This document shows, piece after piece, positions 42,764-51,631 of a stretch of DNA of 64,000 nt. Within the stretch, counting starts at the first letter, position 1. The number at the start of each line of letters is the position of its first letter. The translations under genes were made by a program, and so were the position numbers. The stretch covers positions 1 through 64,000 of the forward strand of contig JAJDTB010000065.1 of assembly GCA_022827345.1 (NCBI GenBank), in the 5' to 3' direction. Below the pieces are notes generated by a model that did no database searches, was not told the DNA's origin, and worked only from the letters and a program-made list of their open reading frames with translations. The stretch is from Gemmatimonadota bacterium. GTDB lineage: Bacteria; Gemmatimonadota; Gemmatimonadetes; Longimicrobiales; Gaopeijiaceae.

Positions 42764-45700
42764 ATGAGACAGATCCCCGACTTCGTTCGCCAAAGAGGCC
42801 GTCCAGGTGCCCAGGCCGCGCTGCTGCTGGGCCTCTGCCTGCTGGTCCTGCCCGCTTCCGCCAGCGCCCAGGACACCGAGGAACACGAGCGCATCCTCGC
42901 CCGCCTGGAGTATGAGCGTGTCCGTACCTATTCCGGACGTGGAGTCGACGTCTCGTCGCGCATGAGGATCGCGCGGGAGCAGGCGATTGCCCTGCGGCGC
43001 ATCGCGGCCAGGGGCGCGGCTTCGACCCCATGGCGGGCGCTGGGCCCGACACAAATCGACGACCCGTGGGTTGGCCCGGTGGCGGGGCGCGTATCGACGA
43101 TCGCCATCCATCCGCACGATCCCGCGGTCCTCTACATCGGAGGAGCCCAGGGAGGTGTGTGGAAAACCGAAAACCGGGGAGCCTCCTGGACTCCCCTGTC
43201 CGACCACGAATGCTCGCTCGCAATGGGGTCGATCGCCATCGACCCGGTCAACCCGGACATCATCTACGCCGGCACCGGCGAGCAGCACTTCTCGGGAGAC
43301 AGCTACTACGGGTGCGGTGTCCTGCGGTCGCTGGACGGCGGTTCGACGTGGGAGTGGGACCGGCAGCTTGCGGGCGTCTTCCTCCGCAGCGGGAGCGAAG
43401 GCGCCAGGATTTCGCGCGTCCTCGTCGACCCCCTGACTGCCGGATCCTCGATGTCGACCACGGTCCTGGCGGCGGCGGATTTCGGGCTCTTCCGATCGAC
43501 GGACAGCGGCCGAAGCTGGCGCCCGGTGCTGAACGGGCGCGTGACGGACCTGGTCATGAACCGGGCCGATCCGTCCATCCTGTATGCGGCCGTGATGGCG
43601 CAGGGAGTCTACAAGTCGACGGACAGCGGCCGCAGCTGGACCTACGCCTCCAGTGGAATGCGCGACACGCATATCGGCCGAATCAACCTGGCCATTTCCC
43701 CTTCGATGCCGGACATCGTGTACGCGGCAATCGATCACGACCGAGAGGAGACCGGGCAGATCCCCGGGCCGCTGGTCTACCGCACCGAAAACGGTGCCGC
43801 CACCTGGCGAGAGGTCGGGGCGGAGGGAGCCGATTGCACAACGATCTGCTGGTATGCCATGACGCTGGCGGTACATCCGCTGAATCCCGAGCGCGTCCAC
43901 CTCGGTGCCGGCGTCCGGATGTACATCTCGACGGATGGCGGGGAAACGTTCGCCCTGGCCCACCCGGACAACGTGCACGTCGACCAACACTACCTCGTCT
44001 TCGACACGCTCAGCGGGCCCGACGCCCTCTACCTGGCCAACGACGGAGGCGTCTACCGCTCCACGGACGCGGGTGCAAGCTGGACATCACTGGCCACCGA
44101 CCTGGCGATCGCGCAGTTCTATCCGGGAGTCACCCTGCATCCGGCCGACCCCGCCGGGGCTCTGGGCGGAACCCAGGATCTGGGTACCCTCCGAGCGGTC
44201 GCGACGACCCCGTGGCCCAAGCTCATGGGCGGGGACGGCGGATTCACGGCCATCGACGCCGAGGATCCGGACGTCTGGTTCGGCGAGCCGCAGTGGCCAC
44301 ACGGTCCGCACCGCAACGGGCAGGCGGCGACCACGGGCATCGACCTTAGCGAGGACGCGCAGTTCCTCCCGCCGCTCGTGATGGATCCGGTAGACTCGAA
44401 GCGGCTGTATTTCGGCACCCGGAGCATCTACCGGACGGAGAACTCGGCCGACAAGTGGGTGCGGATCTACGACACCCCAGGGCGAGCGAAGGTCAATGCC
44501 ATCGCCCCGGCACCCTCCGACGAGAACACGGTGTACGCCTCGATCCTGCGTACCTGGGACATCTACGGGGTCGCGTTCACCCATGACGGGGGCGTGACCT
44601 GGGAAGAATCGGAGTTGGGGCTGAGCGATCCCCGGTACATCGGCGACCTGGCCGTGCATCCCGACGATCCGGATCAGGCATACGCCGTTGTGGGCGGATT
44701 CAGGACCGGACACGTCTTCCAGACCACTGACGGCGGCCGCACCTGGCGTGACCGTACCGGCAATCTGCCCGACCATCCCGTCAATGCCGTTCTATACGAT
44801 CCCGAAAACCCCGAGGGGATCTATATCGGAACCGACGTGGGGGTCTTCCACTCACCCCGCGGAGGCGATCGCTGGGACATGCTCGGCGACGGACTCCCGA
44901 CCGTCGCGGTCTTCGACCTGGCGGCGCGCGCGGGTACGGGCAGACTCGTGGCCGCCACGCACGGGCGCGGCATGTTCGAAATCCCGATCCAAGTCCCGCT
45001 CACTGCACGCGTGCAGCCGAAGGCGGTGCACGACACGGTCCTGGTGGGTGTGGACGAGCAGGTGACCGGCCGCGTGATCGTGGCGCCGCACGGAAGGGAC
45101 GACTACATGGCCGGCTGGACGGCGGCTCCATCGGCCACCGCTCCCTGGCTGACGGTCACCGGAGGGATGGGGCAGGGGCGCGGGCGCTTCACCTACGGCA
45201 TCGCGGCATCCGAGCTGCCACCGGGCGACCACGAGGCGGTCGTGCAGGTCCTGGTGTCCGGGGTGTCGGACGCACTCGACATTCCGGTGCATGTGCACGC
45301 GGCCGCGCCGAAGGGCCACATGACGCTGGCCCGCAGCGAAAGCCGGAAGGCGGTTCTCGTTTACGACACGGCTCCCTTTGAGGACTCGGTGGCGGTCAGC
45401 TTCGAGGGTGCGCAGGCGGCTACCGTCGAGTGGCGCGCGACGCTGCCGGGCATCAGCCGATGGCTCGATCTGACAAACGACTCGGGCGTTGGAGACGGAT
45501 TCGTCACGTGGACCGTGGACCCGGACAGTATCGAGGTGGGGACATACACCGAACGGGTGGCGATCACGGCCAGCCTCGCGACCGGCAGCCCCGCGGAGCT
45601 CGTGTACACACTCTCGGTGGAGCCTCCGCTGAGCATTCCCGCGTTGCGCGTGGCGGGGTCGGACTACGGTGTTTCCGGCTGGTCGCTCGTCTCGACCGAC

Positions 45701-46210
45701 TCCATCTCCGTGGGCTTTGCCGGCTTCGGCGCCGATTCGGCGACCTGGACCGCGGCCAGCGGCTCCGAATGGCTGACGGTCGAGCGGAGCAGCGGCGGCC
45801 GGGCGGACCCGATCGTGTGGACGCGCACGTCGGAATCGCTCGATCCCGGCGTCTACACAGACACGATCACCATCCGGGTCGATGGGCATCCCGACCTCGT
45901 CGGACTGGTCGTGGACAGTCTGGAAGTGGTACCCCCGATGACCGTCGAGGACGCGGCTCACCACCTCCTCGGCCTTGAGGTCCTGGCACCCGCTCAGGAG
46001 ACTTTCCTCGACTGGTTCGGCAACGGCGACGGAGTCTTCAACGCCGGTGACGTGCTCAGGTGGCTGGACCACTGCGCGGCGACCGGGGACTCGGGCTGCG
46101 AGAAGCCTCCGGGCGAGCCGGCATCGGGGCAAGAGCCGGTATCGCCCGCACGGCGCGTTCCCGATTCCGAGCCGAGGTCATCCGCACCAGGGAGGAGCAG
46201 AGGGGAATGA
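42764..46210 (+). CDS. secreted BNR/VPS10-like propeller protein with dockerin-like C-terminus
   Basis: 1148 residues. The signal peptide ends LPASASAQD. Residues ~80-740 are a two-propeller BNR/sortilin-type region (GGVWKTENRGASWTPL, GVLRSLDGGSTWEW, LFRSTDSGRSWRPV, GVYKSTDSGRSWTYA, VYRSTDAGASWTSL, VFQTTDGGRTWRD). Residues ~745-1070 are three BACON/Ig-like beta domains with repeated WLTV-type strands (SATAPWLTVTGG, SGSEWLTVERSS). Near 1083-1103 DWFGNGDGVFNAGDVLRWLD resembles a dockerin/EF-hand repeat. A large cell-surface or secreted adhesin or scavenger is likely. The ATGA overlap with the next gene suggests coupling. Confidence 0.83.
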   Translation: MRQIPDFVRQRGRPGAQAALLLGLCLLVLPASASAQDTEEHERILARLEYERVRTYSGRGVDVSSRMRIAREQAIALRRIAARGAASTPWRALGPTQIDDPWVGPVAGRVSTIAIHPHDPAVLYIGGAQGGVWKTENRGASWTPLSDHECSLAMGSIAIDPVNPDIIYAGTGEQHFSGDSYYGCGVLRSLDGGSTWEWDRQLAGVFLRSGSEGARISRVLVDPLTAGSSMSTTVLAAADFGLFRSTDSGRSWRPVLNGRVTDLVMNRADPSILYAAVMAQGVYKSTDSGRSWTYASSGMRDTHIGRINLAISPSMPDIVYAAIDHDREETGQIPGPLVYRTENGAATWREVGAEGADCTTICWYAMTLAVHPLNPERVHLGAGVRMYISTDGGETFALAHPDNVHVDQHYLVFDTLSGPDALYLANDGGVYRSTDAGASWTSLATDLAIAQFYPGVTLHPADPAGALGGTQDLGTLRAVATTPWPKLMGGDGGFTAIDAEDPDVWFGEPQWPHGPHRNGQAATTGIDLSEDAQFLPPLVMDPVDSKRLYFGTRSIYRTENSADKWVRIYDTPGRAKVNAIAPAPSDENTVYASILRTWDIYGVAFTHDGGVTWEESELGLSDPRYIGDLAVHPDDPDQAYAVVGGFRTGHVFQTTDGGRTWRDRTGNLPDHPVNAVLYDPENPEGIYIGTDVGVFHSPRGGDRWDMLGDGLPTVAVFDLAARAGTGRLVAATHGRGMFEIPIQVPLTARVQPKAVHDTVLVGVDEQVTGRVIVAPHGRDDYMAGWTAAPSATAPWLTVTGGMGQGRGRFTYGIAASELPPGDHEAVVQVLVSGVSDALDIPVHVHAAAPKGHMTLARSESRKAVLVYDTAPFEDSVAVSFEGAQAATVEWRATLPGISRWLDLTNDSGVGDGFVTWTVDPDSIEVGTYTERVAITASLATGSPAELVYTLSVEPPLSIPALRVAGSDYGVSGWSLVSTDSISVGFAGFGADSATWTAASGSEWLTVERSSGGRADPIVWTRTSESLDPGVYTDTITIRVDGHPDLVGLVVDSLEVVPPMTVEDAAHHLLGLEVLAPAQETFLDWFGNGDGVFNAGDVLRWLDHCAATGDSGCEKPPGEPASGQEPVSPARRVPDSEPRSSAPGRSRGE

Positions 46211-46896
46211 AGAGGATCCCGCTCCTGATTCCGGCGGTGTTGGCGGCTGCCGTGGCCGTGTACTCATGCGGCGGAGACGAGACGGTCACTCCCGCGCCCC
46301 CGGCAAACCGTCCGCCCGTGGCGACCGGCACCATCCCCGCCGCGAACATCTTCGTCGACGACACGGTCACGGTCGACGTGTCGGCGTACTTCAGCGATCC
46401 CGACGGCGACCGGCTCAGCTACGACGCCACGGTTTCACCCGGCACGGTGGCTTCGGTCTCGGTCGCGGGAAGCGTCGTCACGATCGTGGGGGCCGCGAGG
46501 GGCCTGGGGACCGTGACCGTGACCGCGCGCGACCCGGGCGGGCTGTCGGCACAACGGCAGATGGGGCTGAACGTGGATGACAGGTTCGGCTACGTGAACG
46601 TGGACATCCAGGACGGCCAGTCCGATTGGGGCGCCGTTGTGCTCGCGGTTGTCGGTCCGGCGTTCGACTCGCTCCAGGCGGCCCCGGATCTGGCTGTGTA
46701 CCACGTGCCGGCGCAGAGCGGCGGCGGCCTGAACGTCTTCGTGGCCGGAGAGATTCCGCAGTCCGGAACGCTCTTCCGTTTCTGGACCGAGGATCGGGGC
46801 CGGATCGGTGAGTACGGTGGCCGAGTCTTGCAGGCAGCCGCGCGCAGCTACGAGCAGCGCGATCCGGGAAGTGTGGGGATTACGGTCCAGCGCTGA
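46207..46896 (+). CDS. lipoprotein with a cadherin/dystroglycan-like domain
   Basis: 229 residues. Lipoprotein signal AAAVAVYSCGG, a Pro-rich linker, then a domain resembling bacterial Ig/dystroglycan-type cadherin repeats (DVSAYFSDPDGDRLSYDA, VTVTARDPGGLSA) with putative Ca-binding Asp residues (DPDGD). The C-terminal half (WGAVVLAVVGPAFDSLQAAP) is unassigned. The ATG overlaps the TGA of the preceding propeller gene (ATGA), so the two are probably made together; the lipoprotein may hold the large protein at the surface (inference). Confidence 0.78.
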   Translation: MKRIPLLIPAVLAAAVAVYSCGGDETVTPAPPANRPPVATGTIPAANIFVDDTVTVDVSAYFSDPDGDRLSYDATVSPGTVASVSVAGSVVTIVGAARGLGTVTVTARDPGGLSAQRQMGLNVDDRFGYVNVDIQDGQSDWGAVVLAVVGPAFDSLQAAPDLAVYHVPAQSGGGLNVFVAGEIPQSGTLFRFWTEDRGRIGEYGGRVLQAAARSYEQRDPGSVGITVQR

Positions 46897-46932
46897 TCGG
46901 CTGCCGGGCGCTGCGGCGTCGACACCCCCGCC

Positions 46933-47230
46933 TCAGAAATCATACCGTACCCGCACCAGCGCCAACCTTCCCAGCTCGGGCGCACCGACGAACTCCCGAT
47001 GCCGGTTGTTCAGCGCGTTGTACACCGTCAACTCCAGCCGCGCATTCGGCTGGAAGGGCAGCTGATAGCCGGTCGTCACGTCCAGCACGTGGTAGGCGTC
47101 CACGGTGCCGGCAAACACGCCCGACCGGCAGTGCCCCATGTGTCCGCCCTGGCAGCGGTCCGCGAAGGAGAGCCCGCCGGAAGGAACCGGGAGTGAGCCA
47201 GAAGGGAAGCGGTGCCCGCCGTTCCCACGG
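46933..47230 (-). pseudogene. C-terminal fragment of a TonB-dependent receptor
   Basis: Start-less frame ending at 46933 with LSFADRCQGGHMGHC, VDAYHVLDVTTGYQLPFQPN and ALNNRHREFVGAPELGRLAL, closing with RVRYDF. It matches the last barrel strands of the intact receptor at 20816-23515 (VDGYSLLDVLIGYRLPFQPG ... VGAPEIGRMLVARVRYDF). Upstream of about 47230 the frame is lost. It is a remnant of a paralogous receptor. Confidence 0.8.
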
Positions 47231-47326
47231 GCGGAATCCGGGGTGCAACGGGGACAGATCCGAGGTGTGAGCGGTCGCTGCGAGTACCCCCGTCACCGGG
47301 ATGCGGCTGACTTGGTAGTCCGATAA

Positions 47327-47365
47327 TGACAAGTGTGGTTGTCAATATGTAAAGCGAACTTTACA
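47327..47365. promoter_or_regulatory. double palindrome: TGACAA-N6-TTGTCA and TGTAAA-N6-TTTACA (copy 3)
   Basis: TGACAA-GTGTGG-TTGTCA (47327-47344) is followed 3 bases later by TGTAAA-GCGAAC-TTTACA (47348-47365), extendable to an 8-bp arm ATGTAAAG-CGAA-CTTTACAT. The second overlaps the stop codon of the oxidoreductase gene. Both share a 6-6-6 design. Confidence 0.6.
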
Positions 47366-48419
47366 TGCGATTGAAGAAGACTCTCTCGGCAAGCCTGCGG
47401 AAGAGGCTCCGGGTGAGTAGCCCGGCTTCCAGCGCACGCGCCACCGGCAGGCGATCAAAACTCCAACGGGCGGCGCGCTTCCACACATGGTTCGGATACT
47501 CCCGGCGAACGACCCGGCCCGGGTGCGGTGCGCTCCCTTCGAGGTGATCGGCGATGGCGTCGCCGGCGAGTCGGCCGAGCCGGTACGCGTTGTGGATTCC
47601 GCCCGCTGTCAGCGGTGACACCATGCCGGCCGCATCGCCGATAAGCAGCACTCGATCCGCATGGAACTTGCGCAGAAGTCCCCCTATGGGAATGACGCCC
47701 CCGCGCTTCTCCAGCACCGCTCTGTCCGACAGTCCGAACAGCGGGTCGATCCGGTCGATGAAACGCTGCATGTCCGCCTTCAGGTGGCGATGGACCGCGA
47801 GCCCGACCTGCGTCACCCTCACGCCCGGCACCACCCAGCCGATGTACCCGGGCGCGCACTCCGGATCGATGAAGCAGTGCAGGCAGTCGCCGTCGCCCGG
47901 GGCGGGCTCGAACTCCCACTCGACGCCCTTCAGCACCCGCAGGTTGCGGTCGAGTCCGAAGCTCTCGGCCACGCGGGAGCGGGCACCGTCGGCTCCCACC
48001 AGGAACCGGCAGGCTATGCCGGAACCTTCGAGGGCGAACCCGGCCCCGTTTCGTGTGGCACCCTGGTACTTCTCGCCGAATCTGATCTCCGCTCCCGCAC
48101 TCCGGGTCTCCTCGGCCAGATGCCGCATGAGCGAACCGGTGTCGGTCGCCATGAAGAAGTAGCGGTCGCGATCAAGCTCAAGGAACCGGTGGTTCGGCGT
48201 GTAGACGCGCACGCGGCTGATCCTGCGCACCAGCGGAGCCGGGACCGCCCACTCCTCCCAGGCCTCCTTGACCAGGATTCCGGTGGTATGGATGCGCTCG
48301 CCCGGCCCGGACTGCCGGTCGAGGACCACCACGGAGAGTCCGCGCTCCGCGGCCCGGCGGGCGCACGCGAGCCCCGCGAACCCGGCGCCGATCACGGCGA
48401 TATCGTAAGTTGCGGCCAT
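47361..48419 (-). CDS. FAD-dependent oxidoreductase, geranylgeranyl reductase family
   Basis: 352 residues. N-terminal Rossmann GxGxxG: DIAVIGAGFAGLACARRAAE. A second FAD motif is RFLVGADGARSRVAESFGLD and the GGR-family motif is DRVLLIGDAAGMVSPLTAGG. The family reduces isoprenoid double bonds or oxidises polyprenyl and quinone-like substrates; the specific reaction is not clear. The ATG at 48419 begins MAATYDIAVIGAGF, and no good RBS was seen. It is divergent from the S9 peptidase gene, with a 46-bp spacer. The stop codon lies in the palindrome at 47348-47365. Confidence 0.87.
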   Translation of the reverse strand: MAATYDIAVIGAGFAGLACARRAAERGLSVVVLDRQSGPGERIHTTGILVKEAWEEWAVPAPLVRRISRVRVYTPNHRFLELDRDRYFFMATDTGSLMRHLAEETRSAGAEIRFGEKYQGATRNGAGFALEGSGIACRFLVGADGARSRVAESFGLDRNLRVLKGVEWEFEPAPGDGDCLHCFIDPECAPGYIGWVVPGVRVTQVGLAVHRHLKADMQRFIDRIDPLFGLSDRAVLEKRGGVIPIGGLLRKFHADRVLLIGDAAGMVSPLTAGGIHNAYRLGRLAGDAIADHLEGSAPHPGRVVRREYPNHVWKRAARWSFDRLPVARALEAGLLTRSLFRRLAERVFFNRM

Positions 48420-48465
48420 GTGTCGAATGATAACCCGCCCAGCCATTTCCGGAGGAGCTTTCTCC

Positions 48466-51069
48466 ATGCGCACTTCTCACGGCTCAACGACCCGTTCTCG
48501 CGGCCCCCGCGTTCTTCCGCTGCTGCTTTCGCTTGCCGGCCCGGTCCTTCTCGCGGCTTCGCTTGCGGCGCAGGAGCGCGACGCCCGACCGGGCGAGCAT
48601 CTCGATCCACCACCCGGCTACATCCTCCCTCCCGATCCCGTCGGCGACCTCTTCGCCACCGATCCCAACTTCGCCACGCTGGACCACGTCAGCCCCGACG
48701 GCAACCACTTCGTGGTCCCGCTCTCGACCGAACTCTCACGCCTGGCGGAGGTCGGCGAAGAGACCCTGCGCCTCGGGATGCTCGAGATCCGTGCACGCAC
48801 CGACCGCCCCTGGCACCTCGACATCTACGGGCTGTACGGTCTTCGCTTCTACTCGCTCGGCGATCGCTCGTTCACCGACGTCGAGCTGCCCGACGGCATC
48901 TACATCAGCGACCTCATGTGGTCCCCCGACGGGTCGGAGCTCGCCTTTCTCGCGCACCTCGAAGACGTCACCCAGGTCTGGATCGCCTCGCCCTCAGACG
49001 GCTCGGTCCGTCCGGCGGGAGACGCCCACGTCATCACCACGATCGGGACTTCCTCCCGCGGCCAGGGCGCCGCCCCCTCGAACATGCTGCAGTGGACGCC
49101 CTCCGGGTCGCTCATCACGCTGGCCGCGCCCACCGATCGGGGTGCGCCCCCGCCCGCGCCCGCGCTGCCGAGCGGCCCGGCGATCCGCCATACCCGCGCG
49201 GAGGCCACCCCCAACCGCACCATGCCGTTCCTGCTCCAGGACGACCACGACGCCGACCTGTTCGAGTACTACACGCGCAGCCGGATCGTCGCGCTGGTCC
49301 CTGGCGCCTCGGCGCGGCCGATCGGCGAGCCGGGCATGTACGAAGCCGTGTCGGTGAGCCCCGACGGCCGGCACCTGATCGCCACGCGGATCGAGCGCCC
49401 GTTCACCTTCATCAACAGCTACAGCGGGTTCCCGCGCGTGACCGAGGTGCTGGACATCGCGACGGGCGAGGTGCTGGCCACGCTCGAGGAGCGCGAGCTG
49501 CGGGAGGGGCGGGGCGGCGGGTCGCAGGATGGTCCGCGCGATTGGCGCTGGCGGCCCGACGGGAGCGGGATCTCGTACCTTCACCGGGTGGCCGGGGACG
49601 ATGACGAGGCCGGTGGTGCGGAGGGGTCCCGAGGGGATCGCATCATGCTCCTCCCCCCACCCTTCGGCGAGGGGGACGCAATCGAGATTGCGCGCAGCGA
49701 GCACCCCGTCGGCGAGGTCGTCTATTCGGCCGACGGGCGTCACGCGTTCGCTTCGGTCAGCCGGGACGGCGAAAACGGCCTGTTCCACTATGCGCTCGAC
49801 CCACCGATCAACACGCCGGCCGAGGGGCGGGTTCTGGTGCCGTTCCACGACCCCGGCGACGCGGTCGCGCTGCCCGGCGAGCTGCTCACCGCCCGCACCG
49901 GCAACGGACTCGACTACGCCTGGATGTCGTCGGACGGCGAGAGCGCGTACCTGCGCGGCGACGGGCTGAAGGAGGACTTCCGGCCGCAGCCCTTCGTGGA
50001 CCGGCTGTCGATGGCCGGCGGCGACACCGAGCGCATCTTCGAGGGATCGCGCGACAGCTTCGACCGGCCGCTCGTGCCGCTGGACGCGGATCTGGAACGC
50101 ATGATCGTGAGCCGCGAGGGGAAGAACGCGTTCCCGGACAGTTATCTGTGGACTCGGGGCGGGAGCGCTGCCACCGGCGGCACGCTGGAAAACCTGACCG
50201 GCAACGTCGACCCGTTCCCGCGGCTGACGGCGGCGAGGCGGATCGACTTCGAGTTCACCCGCCGCGACGGGCTCGAGATCCAGGGGCGGGTGTCGCTGCC
50301 CGTCGACTACGTCGAGGGAACGAAGGTGCCGGCGATCTTCTGGACCTATCCCCGCGAGTACAGGAGCGAGGACGACTTCCACAACGCCACGATCCGGGCG
50401 CGCAATCACAATGCCCATACGCAGCTGACCTGGCTGCGCTGGTCCGACATCTGGCTCACCCAGGGCTACGCGCTGATATACCCCGACATCCCGATCGTAG
50501 GGCAGAATTACAACGATTACTATATCTCGAACATGGTCGACGGGATGTACGCGGCGATCCGCGCGGTGGACGGCCTCGGCATGATCGACATGGACCGGAT
50601 CGGGCACGGGGGCCACAGCTACGGCGCTTTTGCCACCGCAAACTTCCTCGCGCACACGCCCTTCTTCAAGGCGGGAATCGCGGGGGACGGGGCGTACAAC
50701 CGGTCGCTGACGCCGATGGGCTTCCAGGCCGAGCCGCGCGACATCTGGGAGGCGCCGCACATCTACATGGAGATGTCGCCGTTCTTCAAGGCGGACCAGA
50801 TCAACACCCCGCTGCTGTTGTACCACGGCGCCGACGACAACAATTCGGGCACCTATCCGATCCAGTCGCAGCGGATGATCCAGGCCCTCACCGGGCTCGG
50901 CAAGACGGCGGTGCTCTACGAGTACCCGTTCGAGTCGCACACGCCGCGCGCGATCGAGAACAACCTCGACATGTGGGCGCGCTGGATCGAGTGGTTCGAC
51001 CGGTTCGTGAAGGGGGAGGGGGGTGTGAAGCCGGCCGCTACGGACGAGGGCCTCAGCAGCCGCAGCTGA
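48466..51069 (+). CDS. secreted S9 prolyl-oligopeptidase-family peptidase
   Basis: 867 residues. Signal RVLPLLLSLAGPVLLAASLA then AAQ. Residues ~60-560 are a propeller (LDHVSPDGNHFVVPLS, ISDLMWSPDGSELAFLAHLE). The C-terminal alpha/beta-hydrolase has the catalytic triad: Ser in GHGGHSYGAFATANF, Asp in LLLYHGADDNNSGTYP and His in YPFESHTPRAIEN. It is a dipeptidyl- or acyl-aminoacyl-peptidase acting on short peptides outside the cytoplasm. A strong RBS GGAGGAG lies 9 bases before the ATG. The 3' end overlaps the convergent rhodanese gene by 17 bp. Confidence 0.92.
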   Translation: MRTSHGSTTRSRGPRVLPLLLSLAGPVLLAASLAAQERDARPGEHLDPPPGYILPPDPVGDLFATDPNFATLDHVSPDGNHFVVPLSTELSRLAEVGEETLRLGMLEIRARTDRPWHLDIYGLYGLRFYSLGDRSFTDVELPDGIYISDLMWSPDGSELAFLAHLEDVTQVWIASPSDGSVRPAGDAHVITTIGTSSRGQGAAPSNMLQWTPSGSLITLAAPTDRGAPPPAPALPSGPAIRHTRAEATPNRTMPFLLQDDHDADLFEYYTRSRIVALVPGASARPIGEPGMYEAVSVSPDGRHLIATRIERPFTFINSYSGFPRVTEVLDIATGEVLATLEERELREGRGGGSQDGPRDWRWRPDGSGISYLHRVAGDDDEAGGAEGSRGDRIMLLPPPFGEGDAIEIARSEHPVGEVVYSADGRHAFASVSRDGENGLFHYALDPPINTPAEGRVLVPFHDPGDAVALPGELLTARTGNGLDYAWMSSDGESAYLRGDGLKEDFRPQPFVDRLSMAGGDTERIFEGSRDSFDRPLVPLDADLERMIVSREGKNAFPDSYLWTRGGSAATGGTLENLTGNVDPFPRLTAARRIDFEFTRRDGLEIQGRVSLPVDYVEGTKVPAIFWTYPREYRSEDDFHNATIRARNHNAHTQLTWLRWSDIWLTQGYALIYPDIPIVGQNYNDYYISNMVDGMYAAIRAVDGLGMIDMDRIGHGGHSYGAFATANFLAHTPFFKAGIAGDGAYNRSLTPMGFQAEPRDIWEAPHIYMEMSPFFKADQINTPLLLYHGADDNNSGTYPIQSQRMIQALTGLGKTAVLYEYPFESHTPRAIENNLDMWARWIEWFDRFVKGEGGVKPAATDEGLSSRS

Positions 51070-51448
51070 TCCCCGTCCCAACCTGTGCGGTTTCGCCTGC
51101 CGTGGCGTAACCGTCGCGCTTCCACCAATCCAGACCACCCATCAGCTCGCGCACCTGGAAGCCAAGCGTGAGGAGCTTCAGCGCGGTCTTTGTCGAGGCG
51201 TTGCAGCCGATGCCGTCGCAGTAGCAGACGTACAGCTTCGATTTGTCGAGGTGGGCCGTGGTTTCGGCGCTGATCTCGCGGTGGGGCAGGTTCACGGAGC
51301 CGGGGATGTGCTCGCGGGCGTAGGCCTCGGCGGACCGGCCGTCGACCACGACCACCGGCTCGTTGCGGTTGAGGGCTTCGTAGACATCCCACGAGTCGGT
51401 CTCGAAGGCAAGCTTCTGCCTGTAGTGGTTGAGTTGATCGATGTTCAC
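51053..51448 (-). CDS. rhodanese-like sulfurtransferase
   Basis: 131 residues, GTG start. A single rhodanese domain: EPVVVVDGRSAEAYAREHIP then GSVNLPHREIS (the typical DxR and HIPGAxxxP segments), and the active-site loop YVCYCDGIGCNASTKTALKL with Cys at the catalytic position, followed by ELMGGLDWWKRDGY. Single-domain rhodaneses carry sulfur as a Cys persulfide. The C-terminus GISCGC carries two further Cys. Cytoplasmic; no signal peptide. Confidence 0.9.
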   Translation of the reverse strand: MNIDQLNHYRQKLAFETDSWDVYEALNRNEPVVVVDGRSAEAYAREHIPGSVNLPHREISAETTAHLDKSKLYVCYCDGIGCNASTKTALKLLTLGFQVRELMGGLDWWKRDGYATAGETAQVGTGISCGC

Positions 51449-51631
51449 GGTGCGTCCGGGTACGGTGATCGGGTGGAGGGGCGTTCTCGTGTCGAATCTA
51501 CAAGGATCTTGACAGGGGATGAGGCGTGTCCCCGACTATGCTTCGGGCCGTTCGCCGCGCCCGCCCCGGGACGGTGCCCGCGGCCCCTGCGTTGACACCA
51601 CCCGATCGCTCACTTTCGCGAGGGAATTTCC

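Noticed and set aside
36010-47365. Reading the TGTAAA palindromes as biotin-repressor or PpsR sites
   Set aside because: BirA arms are similar, but the known spacing is about 15 bases, not 6. PpsR spacing fits, but there are no photosynthesis genes and no regulator in the window. Kept as unassigned sites.
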